The position numbers and the translations under genes are program-made. Positions 52,183-59,458 of a stretch of DNA of 64,000 nucleotides are shown here, piece after piece. The DNA is from Maritimibacter sp. GTDB lineage: Bacteria > Pseudomonadota > Alphaproteobacteria > Rhodobacterales > Rhodobacteraceae. The notes beneath the pieces are model-generated. The model was not told the origin of the DNA. It was given only the letters and a program-made list of their open reading frames with translations, and ran no database searches. The stretch is taken from assembly GCA_002695005.1 (NCBI GenBank), contig NZNT01000026.1:124001-188000 (forward strand), in the 5' to 3' direction. Position 1 is the first letter of the stretch; every line of letters starts with the position of its first letter.

Positions 52183-53596
52183 GGCGACCCTTCTGGAGCG
52201 AATAGGTCGCTCCCCCGTCCTGACCTTTCAGGTCACCGGCAAGGTCGACGGCAACAACGGTCAGCGGCGTTTCGCAAGCGTTATGGACACGCGCCGTGTG
52301 ACCCGGCTCGACGGCAAGGTGATCGCCGGTGCATTGACGCTTCGGCCCAGACCCGTTCGTCACCTGGCCTTCGCCGCCCGCAATGGTCAGAACCACGCCG
52401 TTCTCGTCGCTGGCGGAGACGACCATGTCGTCCCCTTTCGCCAGCGTTTCCTCGCGCACATGTGCGCTCGCGGCGCGCGGCGGCAAGGACGCATGGGTGA
52501 ACACTTCGGCGCGGTGATTGCGCTTCAGCTCACTGACGGCCTCTTTCACCATCTGAGCGTTCTCATGGTTGGTCACGAGAAGCGCGTCCGGCGTGTCCAC
52601 GACGATGACGCCTTCCATCCCGACAACAGCGACGAGCTTTTCGCCCGCCCGGATCAGGCTGTCATGCGTATCGAGCGTGACGACGGCCCCGGTTTCGACA
52701 TTGCCGTCACCGGTCTTCTCTCCAAGCGAATGGATGGCGGGCCAGGCGCCCACGTCGCTCCAGTCCACGTCTGCGGGACGCACGGTGACGCGCGGGCTGT
52801 GTTCGAAAATCAGCCGCTCGGTCGGCTCATTGCGCGCTTCCGAAAAGGGCGCTTCGGCGAGGAGAGGACCCCAATCGGTCTGTTCCGCCTGCCCCAGCGC
52901 GCCTTTGACGGCGGCGAGCGTTTCGGGCTCCAGCCGGGCGAATTCGTCGATCAGCACGTCCGCGCGCATCATCGAAATGCCAGAGGCCCAGAATGTCTGG
53001 CCCTCTTCGACAAGGCGCGTGGCCTCGTCCAGGTCCGGCTTCTCGATGAAGCTGTGGACTTCATGCAGGGCGTTGTGGCCTTCGACGGACGCGCCGGCAG
53101 AGATATAGCCGAAGCCGGTTTCCGGGTGGCGCGGCACGATGCCGAACAGGACGATATGCCCCTCATCCGCAGCAGGCGCCATGTCCCGCACGGCGGCGTT
53201 CAGATCGCCCTCGATGATATGGTCGGAGGGCAGCACGAGCAGCAGGGCACCCGGATCGGTTTCGGCAAGTATGAGCGCGGCGGCCAGAACGGCCGGCCCG
53301 GTGTTTCGTCCGACCGGTTCGCCCACGAAACGGGCGCGCGTGCCGATGTCGGCCAGTTGATCGAACAGGAGTTCCCGCTCGGATGCGCTCGCGACGATCA
53401 TCGGTGTCGCGAAGCCTTCGGCCCGATGCCGCAGCACGGTTTCCTGCAGGAAGCTGTGGCTGCCGTCGCCATCGATCGGCTGGAACTGCTTCGGCTGGCG
53501 GACACGGGACAGCGGCCAGAGCCGCGTGCCCATGCCACCGGACAGAATGACGGGTACGATTTGCTTATGGGTCATGGGTTTGGCCTCTTCGGTCAT
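52169..53596 (-). CDS. algA: mannose-1-phosphate guanylyltransferase (AlgA type, PMI part degenerate)
   Basis: Makes GDP-mannose from mannose 1-phosphate and GTP for the AlgD step. The nucleotidyltransferase signature GGMGTRLWPLSRVRQPKQF opens the protein, with FIEKPDLDEA near 160 and WSDVGAW near 265. AlgA proteins normally end with a cupin PMI domain bearing QxHHHRxEHW; here the 475-residue protein has a C-terminal cupin-like stretch without that motif, so PMI activity is unlikely and a separate enzyme must feed it. Overlaps the AlgG-like gene by 14 bases. Confidence 0.88.
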   Translation of the reverse strand: MTEEAKPMTHKQIVPVILSGGMGTRLWPLSRVRQPKQFQPIDGDGSHSFLQETVLRHRAEGFATPMIVASASERELLFDQLADIGTRARFVGEPVGRNTGPAVLAAALILAETDPGALLLVLPSDHIIEGDLNAAVRDMAPAADEGHIVLFGIVPRHPETGFGYISAGASVEGHNALHEVHSFIEKPDLDEATRLVEEGQTFWASGISMMRADVLIDEFARLEPETLAAVKGALGQAEQTDWGPLLAEAPFSEARNEPTERLIFEHSPRVTVRPADVDWSDVGAWPAIHSLGEKTGDGNVETGAVVTLDTHDSLIRAGEKLVAVVGMEGVIVVDTPDALLVTNHENAQMVKEAVSELKRNHRAEVFTHASLPPRAASAHVREETLAKGDDMVVSASDENGVVLTIAGGEGQVTNGSGPKRQCTGDHLAVEPGHTARVHNACETPLTVVAVDLAGDLKGQDGGATYSLQKGRHAVA

Positions 53597-54690
53597 TGAA
53601 TCAGGGTTTCGAGTTCATTGAGTCCCGCTTCAGCGCGGCGCAGCGCCGGTCCGAACGGGTCATGCGAGACGGAGAGCCGCGCGATCCGGCCTGCCGCTCC
53701 TTCGGGAAGGCCGGAGTCCGGCGCGAAGGTGAGCGTGGCGTAGTCGTCGGGCGCACCGCCTGACGGGATGTGGGCCCCTTCCGCGAGCGAGGCGGTAAAG
53801 GTCGTCCCGTCCGAAAGCTCGGCGCGCACACCGCCCGCCCGCTCAATCTCATAGATCATGGCGCGCGGCACTTCGGCCTCGATCACGAGACCCGCGTCTT
53901 CCGACGCGACGGCCGCGACCGCGTCACCGGCCAGCACCGTGTCGCCGGGCGTCGCGTTGATCGGTCGCGCCGTGCAGTCGCAGGGCATCGCGATGGTGAG
54001 CGTCTCGCCGTCCGACGTGTCGATGGCATAGAGAACGTCTCCCTCACCCGCTTCGAGATCGACGAAGGACAATTGGCCGTCCGCCGTCGCGCGCAGTGTC
54101 TGCCCGGCGGGCATCACCCGTGCGGGCGTCGTGATGTTCGTTGTGAAGACGCGCCGGTCCACAAGGTAGGCGGCGGTCGCGACAAGGATCGCGGCGAGCA
54201 ACAGGACCATGAGCGTGCCGAGGACCCGGCGTGCCCGCGCCGCAAACCCGGGCTTGGCGTCTGCCGGGTGGCGGGGCACGTCGCCGCGCGTCAGGTCGGC
54301 GCTACGGATCAGGTCGCCGGAGGAAGTCAGATCCCCGGAAATGTAGTCGTTCAGCACCTGCCGCAGCTGCGCATGGTGATCGCCGGTCGGCTCGGTGAAG
54401 ACCAGTTCGAACCCGTTGTCGCGATTGCGCGAAATGCGTGCCGCGGGGGCGAGGACGATCTGGAACCCCGGAAACTCGAAGATCAGATGGACGACGCGTT
54501 CGGTTCCGTCGATGGCCGGATCGACCAGCCCGGACACCTCCGCCTCGACCAGTGAAATCCCGTCGCCGGTATAGCGACGCCCGTCGATCACCGCGCTGAA
54601 GGGGATGTCGAGCAGCGGGTATTCGTTGCCCGTGCGGTGCGGCGCGGGTTGCGGGTGCGCATCTTGATGCGGATCGGTTGGAGAGGTCAT
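53593..54690 (-). CDS. alg44: Alg44-like co-polymerase with degenerate PilZ domain
   Basis: Inner-membrane partner of the polymerase Alg8, 365 residues: an N-terminal PilZ-like domain (about 20-125), one transmembrane helix (VLGTLMVLLLAAILVATAAYL, about 170-190), and a periplasmic HlyD/barrel-sandwich part with MPCDCTARPINATPGDTV, matching the CDC block of Alg44. The c-di-GMP ligands are missing: the RxxxR position reads RTGNE and the D/NxSxxG position reads ISLVEAEVSG. If this holds, polymerisation is not activated by c-di-GMP in the usual way. Confidence 0.83.
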   Translation of the reverse strand: MTSPTDPHQDAHPQPAPHRTGNEYPLLDIPFSAVIDGRRYTGDGISLVEAEVSGLVDPAIDGTERVVHLIFEFPGFQIVLAPAARISRNRDNGFELVFTEPTGDHHAQLRQVLNDYISGDLTSSGDLIRSADLTRGDVPRHPADAKPGFAARARRVLGTLMVLLLAAILVATAAYLVDRRVFTTNITTPARVMPAGQTLRATADGQLSFVDLEAGEGDVLYAIDTSDGETLTIAMPCDCTARPINATPGDTVLAGDAVAAVASEDAGLVIEAEVPRAMIYEIERAGGVRAELSDGTTFTASLAEGAHIPSGGAPDDYATLTFAPDSGLPEGAAGRIARLSVSHDPFGPALRRAEAGLNELETLIQ

Positions 54691-54711
54691 CTCGGGTGTC
54701 CCTTTCCTGGG

Positions 54712-56178
54712 TTATTGAAGAATGCCGGTGAGAATGCTGGCGGCGAGCGCGAGCCAACCGAGCGCGAGAACCTGCATTGCGGTTGAAGAAGCGTTTCGGA
54801 TCCGGGTGCCGACCGGGATGCGGGCGCTACCGCCACTTGCGCCCTGACGCGTCCATTTCTGGCGGTCGAGGCGGAAGAGCGCATAGCTCTTCACCGTCGC
54901 CCCGACGATCTGGCCGAAATACAGCAGGAACGGATAGGTGATCGGGAAGAAGCCGGGGCGGAAGAGCGAGAGCGCCGCGCAATAGAGGTAGCGCGTGAAC
55001 ATGATCCACGCGACGTAAGCCGGCAGCACCAGCGGAGTCGCGAAGATTGCCGTGAGGATGACCGCAATCGGGCCGAGCAGCGTCGTGAAGATCGAAATGC
55101 GCTGGTCGAGGATCGACCACCAGGTGAACGCCCCGATGCGCGAGGGGCCGAGCGACAGGGCGCGCCCGTTCGTGCGCAGCATGTTTCCGAACCAGCGCTT
55201 CATCAGCGCGATCGCGCTTTCGACGAAACCCGGCTTCGGCTGGCTTTCCATGCTCAGGGAATGGACGTCCGGCAGATAGGTCATGTGATAGCCCCGGCTC
55301 AGAAGCCAGAACCATGTCGACTTGTCGTCTCCTGTCAGGAACCGGATGTTGCCCAGCCGCCAGTGTTCGATGTGGTCGGACTGAACCTGACGCACGAAAC
55401 TGGGATCGGTGGCGAGGTCGGCGCGGAAGACCGACATCCGCCCGGTCAGGGTCAGCACGCGGCCGCCGAGGGCCATCGAGGACATCATCATCTGGCGCTG
55501 CTGAAACCGCAGGTGGAACCATTCGCGGAACGTGGGATCGTCGGGGATCTCCACCCGCTCGTCCGTGGTCAGTGCGCCCACCTTTGGATCGGTGAAGAAG
55601 GGCGCCGAACGCGCGATGATGTCGCGCGGCACGCAACTGTCTCCGTCGACGAAGACAAGCACGTCGCGCGACGTTGGCGCCTCGCGTTGCAGCAGCCGAA
55701 GCGAGCGTGCGATGGCATCGCGTTTGCCCGAGCCGGGGATCTGGTCGATCACCAGCTTTACCCCCGGCATCCGGGCCTCGTTCGCGGCATGAAGGTCGCG
55801 GATCAGGCGCAGATCGGCCCCCTCGACGACCGAAGCGACGATGGTCGCCCCGCCCTCCGACGCTGCGGCAGCGTCGAAGATCGACTGGTAGACCCGCCGT
55901 GTCACCTCCGGCTCGATCTTGTAGGATGTCACCATGAAATAGCCATGCGCGGGCACGGGCCGGCGCGCATAGGCGGCCTCGGCCGCGCGACGGCGGCGGG
56001 GGTAGCGCGCGCGGATGTAGATCAACGCGCGGGTGAAGTTCACCAGCCCCCAGCCATAGCGCCACGTCCCGATCACGCCGAGCGTCAGGATCGCGCCTTC
56101 GGCTCCCGTGAAGTTGCCGTCATAGACGGACAGGGCAATGGCGGCGCAGGCCGCGATGTATATCAGGTGACCGAGCAT
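54712..56178 (-). CDS. alg8: Alg8-like polysaccharide polymerase (GT2)
   Basis: Processive family 2 glycosyltransferase of 488 residues that links uronate units from the GDP sugar. Motifs are in order: VFVDGDSCVPRD (DxD), TTDERVEIPDD, LTGDDKSTWFW (catalytic Asp), and the QxxRW-like LMKRWFGNMLRTN; flanking hydrophobic helices sit at the N-terminus and after residue 330. It lies directly after algD, as in Pseudomonas alginate operons. Confidence 0.9.
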   Translation of the reverse strand: MLGHLIYIAACAAIALSVYDGNFTGAEGAILTLGVIGTWRYGWGLVNFTRALIYIRARYPRRRRAAEAAYARRPVPAHGYFMVTSYKIEPEVTRRVYQSIFDAAAASEGGATIVASVVEGADLRLIRDLHAANEARMPGVKLVIDQIPGSGKRDAIARSLRLLQREAPTSRDVLVFVDGDSCVPRDIIARSAPFFTDPKVGALTTDERVEIPDDPTFREWFHLRFQQRQMMMSSMALGGRVLTLTGRMSVFRADLATDPSFVRQVQSDHIEHWRLGNIRFLTGDDKSTWFWLLSRGYHMTYLPDVHSLSMESQPKPGFVESAIALMKRWFGNMLRTNGRALSLGPSRIGAFTWWSILDQRISIFTTLLGPIAVILTAIFATPLVLPAYVAWIMFTRYLYCAALSLFRPGFFPITYPFLLYFGQIVGATVKSYALFRLDRQKWTRQGASGGSARIPVGTRIRNASSTAMQVLALGWLALAASILTGILQ

Positions 56179-56185
56179 CGCGGGA

Positions 56186-57505
56186 TTACCAGCAGATGCC
56201 CTGGTAGGTGTCGCCCGAGACCATACCCGGATCGACGCGCGTCAGGTCGACGACCCGCACCCGTTCGGCCGCATCGCGGATGCGCGGCGCGATTTCGGGA
56301 TAGGCATTGCCCACCACGATCACGTCAGACGTGTCGATGAGCGTGTCGATATCGCTTTCCATCCGCGCGCTCAGGTCCGGCACAACGTCGTTGCCGCGCC
56401 CGACCGCCTCGGGGTCCATCTCAAAGGCCTCGGCGACATAGGGGTCATAGACATGCACGTCCTGCCCGCGCTCGATCAGCCGTGCGGCCAGATCGGCCAG
56501 CGGACTTTCCCGCAGGTCGTCGGTGCCGGATTTGAAGCTGACGCCGATCATGCCGACCGACTTGGTCGCGGCGGAGTTGACCATGTCCTCGGCGCGCCCG
56601 ATCTGGGCGGTGTTACCGTCGAGGACCGCATCCAGAAGCGGCGTCGGCACCTGTTTGGTGCGCGCGACGTGGCGCAGCGCCCGCACGTCTTTCGGCAGGC
56701 AGGACCCGCCGAAGGCGAACCCGGGGCGCAGGAAGGCAGGCGACATCGCCACCTTTTCGTCCGAGCACAGGATGCGCATGACGACCTGGCCGTCGAGCTC
56801 GTTTGCCTTGGCGATATTGCCGATCTCGTTGGCGAAACTGATCTTCATCGCCCGCCAGGAGTTCGAGGTGTATTTCACCATCTCGGCCGTGCGCAGATCG
56901 ACCTTGTTCATCTCGCAGGGCAGATCGCGGTTGATCTCGGTCAGAAAATCCTCGGTCTCGCGGTCCAGCGCGCCGAAGACGATCAGGCCGGGGTTGGCGT
57001 AATCCTCGATCGCCGTGCTTTCGCGCAGGAATTCGGGGAAATAGCCGACGCCGAAGTCGCGGCCGGCGCGCTTGCCCGAAGCCGTCTCGATCGTGGGGAT
57101 GCAGACCTCTTCCATCGTGCCGGGCACGATGGTCGACCGCATGACGACCGAGTGAAAGCCGGACTTGCCGGCCAGCGCGCGGCCGATGGATTCGCAAACC
57201 GAAACAACGTGACCGAGCCCCACGGACCCATCGGGGTCCGACGGCGTGCCGACGCAGACGAAGGAGGCATCCGTATCACGGATGGCTGCATCCGCATCTG
57301 TCGTGGCGGTAAGCTTGCCGGAGGCGACCGTGTCCGCGACCAGTTCATCGAGACCTTTCTCGACAATGGGTGCGCGTCCCGCTCCGAGCGTGTCGACCTT
57401 GTGCTGGTCCACATCGACCGCGATCACATCATGCCCGTCCCGGGCGAGGCAGGCCGCCGATACGACGCCCACATATCCGATACCGAAGACGCTGATCCGT
57501 GCCAT
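56186..57505 (-). CDS. algD: GDP-mannose 6-dehydrogenase
   Basis: Oxidises GDP-mannose twice to GDP-mannuronate, the committed step to alginate. The 439-residue protein begins MARISVFGIGYVGVVSAACLA (NAD fold) and carries the catalytic Cys in FGGSCLPKDVRAL and the conserved MSPAFLRPGFA block that distinguishes GDP-mannose from UDP-glucose dehydrogenases. I chose the ATG at 57505 (GGAAAAGGATG upstream); a longer frame to 57646 has no homology. First gene of the operon. Confidence 0.93.
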   Translation of the reverse strand: MARISVFGIGYVGVVSAACLARDGHDVIAVDVDQHKVDTLGAGRAPIVEKGLDELVADTVASGKLTATTDADAAIRDTDASFVCVGTPSDPDGSVGLGHVVSVCESIGRALAGKSGFHSVVMRSTIVPGTMEEVCIPTIETASGKRAGRDFGVGYFPEFLRESTAIEDYANPGLIVFGALDRETEDFLTEINRDLPCEMNKVDLRTAEMVKYTSNSWRAMKISFANEIGNIAKANELDGQVVMRILCSDEKVAMSPAFLRPGFAFGGSCLPKDVRALRHVARTKQVPTPLLDAVLDGNTAQIGRAEDMVNSAATKSVGMIGVSFKSGTDDLRESPLADLAARLIERGQDVHVYDPYVAEAFEMDPEAVGRGNDVVPDLSARMESDIDTLIDTSDVIVVGNAYPEIAPRIRDAAERVRVVDLTRVDPGMVSGDTYQGICW

Positions 57506-57699
57506 CGTACATCCTTTTCCGCCCTGTCCGGGCATTCGCTTGATTCGTCCGTGGCGCAGCCGGGCCGCGCCGTTCGAGAACAGATGTAGAGATGAGGAAG
57601 CGTGGTTTTCAGTCGGGAATCCGACGGGGTCTGGTAGGAATTTCACCGCACCGGGCCGGGGGAATCCCTACCCCCGGTGGGGTCTTCCCCCACCCGACT
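57506..57699. promoter_or_regulatory. algD upstream region with repeated GGGAATCC boxes and a hairpin
   Basis: No gene is visible. GGGAATCC occurs at 57615-57622 and 57660-57667, 45 bases apart, the first inside the inverted repeat GTCGG-N4-CCGAC (57612-57625). A GGTGGGG/CCCCACC hairpin (57676-57694) follows the stop of the LuxR-type gene and may end its transcript. I find no match to the AlgU-type or RpoN-type promoters of Pseudomonas algD. Confidence 0.4.
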
Positions 57700-58371
57700 T
57701 CAGAACAGCCAGCCCCGTGCGCAGGCCACGCGCACCAGATCCGGCTTGGCGTTGATGTCCAGCTTGCGCATGGCGCGGGCGCGATGCGTGTCCACCGTCT
57801 TGGCGCTGAGCGCGAGATGCGCCGCGATCTCGCGGTTGCTGTAGCCCAGCGCCACCATCCGCAGCGTGGTTTCCTCCCGCTCCGACAGCGCCGGGGCTGC
57901 CGTGTCGTTCATGTCGATGTCGCGCATCTGACGCACGAATGATTTGTGGATGAACGTGCCCCCGTCCATGACGACGCGGATTGCACTCACGAACGACGTC
58001 GGCGCCATCGTTTTGGGCAGAAAGGCGCGGAACCCCATTTCCAGACAATAGCGCGCAAGTTCGAGCGTCGGCCGCGAGGCATAGGCCACGAAGGACACGC
58101 CCGGCGTGGCCTGCCGCACGGCGTCGACGAAACGCGGCAGGGACTCTGTCAGCAATGGGTCGAGGATCAGGAGGTTCGGATTGGCATCGATCACGGTTCG
58201 CGTCCGGATCGGTGCGACCTCTGCGATCTCTTCGGGATCGACCGAGAGGCGGTCGGTCAGCAAGCCCGCGATGGATGAGACGAGAACCGGGTTCTCATCC
58301 GCAACCACGATATGACCAGGGGACCCCACGACCGGCTCAGGCGAGCCAGGCCTGTCCTTCGGCGAAGTCAT
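57700..58371 (-). CDS. REC-LuxR type response regulator
   Basis: Regulator of 223 residues with a receiver-like domain (IVVADENPVLVSSIAG to about residue 125; NLLILDP holds the phosphoacceptor-position Asp, and RAFLPKT the conserved Lys) and a C-terminal LuxR helix-turn-helix (LSEREETTLRMVALGYSNREIAAHLALSAKTVDTHRARAMRKL). It lies just upstream of algD on the same strand, 194 bases away. No histidine kinase is adjacent. It overlaps the next regulator gene by 35 bases. Confidence 0.87.
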   Translation of the reverse strand: MTSPKDRPGSPEPVVGSPGHIVVADENPVLVSSIAGLLTDRLSVDPEEIAEVAPIRTRTVIDANPNLLILDPLLTESLPRFVDAVRQATPGVSFVAYASRPTLELARYCLEMGFRAFLPKTMAPTSFVSAIRVVMDGGTFIHKSFVRQMRDIDMNDTAAPALSEREETTLRMVALGYSNREIAAHLALSAKTVDTHRARAMRKLDINAKPDLVRVACARGWLF

Positions 58372-58996
58372 AGACCGCGCCACGCCCGGAAAGCCCGAGC
58401 TTGTTCATCGCCCGGTACTTGTAGGTTTCCACCGTCTTCGGACTGATCCTGAGCGTGCGCGCGATTTCCTTCGCTGCGCGCCCTTTCGCGACCTGTATCA
58501 GGATTTCGCGTTCACGGGCCGACAGGCCGTCTTCATCTTCGCTAGTGCGGTCTTCCGAAAGCGTGTTTGCACCGAATTGCCCGAACACGCCGTCGATATA
58601 GACGCCCCCGGCGATCATGGACTCTATCGCACGGATAAAGCAGTCGAGCCCCTCTCCGCGCGAAATGATGCCCGAGTAATCCGCCCGCAGGCATTCCCGC
58701 GCCACGCCGGAGGCATCGGACGGGATGTAGGCCACGCTTTCGTGGTCACCGAACATGTTCAGGTGCGTTTCGCGCAATGCGCCCGGAGCGGTCTCGGTCT
58801 GACAGGGATCGGCCACGACCATGTCTGGCGCGAAGTCCGCGATTTCACGGGTCGGCTGTGCCGACGGCGTGGTCCACGACATGCACTTGCAGCCATCCAG
58901 CCGCGAGACTTCGCGCGCCATCGTGCCGCACAGGATTTCGTTGTCATCTACAAAAAGCAGTCGGACTGCGTCCGGGGCGGGATTGGCGTCACGCAT
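58337..58996 (-). CDS. REC-LuxR type response regulator, second copy
   Basis: Regulator of 219 residues similar in layout to its neighbour: receiver-like half starting RLLFVDDNEILCGTMAREV with VVADPCQ at the acceptor position, and a LuxR output (LSAREREILIQVAKGRAAKEIARTLRISPKTVETYKYRAMNKL). The usual Lys of the receiver (switch region) is not obvious, so phosphorylation may be lost. The two genes overlap and probably form an operon. Their closeness to algD suggests, but does not prove, control of exopolysaccharide synthesis. Confidence 0.85.
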   Translation of the reverse strand: MRDANPAPDAVRLLFVDDNEILCGTMAREVSRLDGCKCMSWTTPSAQPTREIADFAPDMVVADPCQTETAPGALRETHLNMFGDHESVAYIPSDASGVARECLRADYSGIISRGEGLDCFIRAIESMIAGGVYIDGVFGQFGANTLSEDRTSEDEDGLSAREREILIQVAKGRAAKEIARTLRISPKTVETYKYRAMNKLGLSGRGAVYDFAEGQAWLA

Positions 58997-59458
58997 CTTG
59001 TCTTTTCCGATTGTTAGGACTCGCTCGTTTCGGACATTCAATGGACCACATCGGCCGTTTGTTCCGAAAATATGCGCCACGTCCGAAAGGTCACCGCTCC
59101 CGACCGGGGGCTTTGCGGCCTCGTGGCGACTGCGCCGGCCGGTCATCGATCGGAGAATTGACCCCGAAACCGCGCAGGTGCGCCCGCACCCACCCGTAGC
59201 GTCGGGAACGGCCGGTGGCGTTGCCGCTCACCATCCCGTGCTCAGCGTGGCACACCGATTCGCGGCCAAGTTGCTGAAACATATCGCCTTTCTGCGGAAA
59301 CGAGCCACGACCAATCCCCAGCCTTCTCGGTGGTCAGCGTGGGTCAGTTCCAGCCGGACGCCTTCAGCCTGATTGCATGCGTTCAGGTCCGCTCCGGGTG
59401 GTGAATCCGCGGTGTTCAGCGCCGCAACCACGCCGCCCCGCAAGCCGGGCTGGCGTGC
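58997..59458. other. 462-base intergenic region, no gene seen
   Basis: Lies between the regulator pair and ligD. All frames across it are short, lack ribosome sites and show no family resemblance. It should hold the promoter of the regulator pair and the end of the ku-ligD transcript, but I find no clear terminator. Confidence 0.5.

Noticed and set aside
57506-57646. N-terminal extension of algD to 57646
   Set aside because: The extra 47 residues are not conserved, and the Rossmann fold of this family begins right after the ATG at 57505, which has a good ribosome site.
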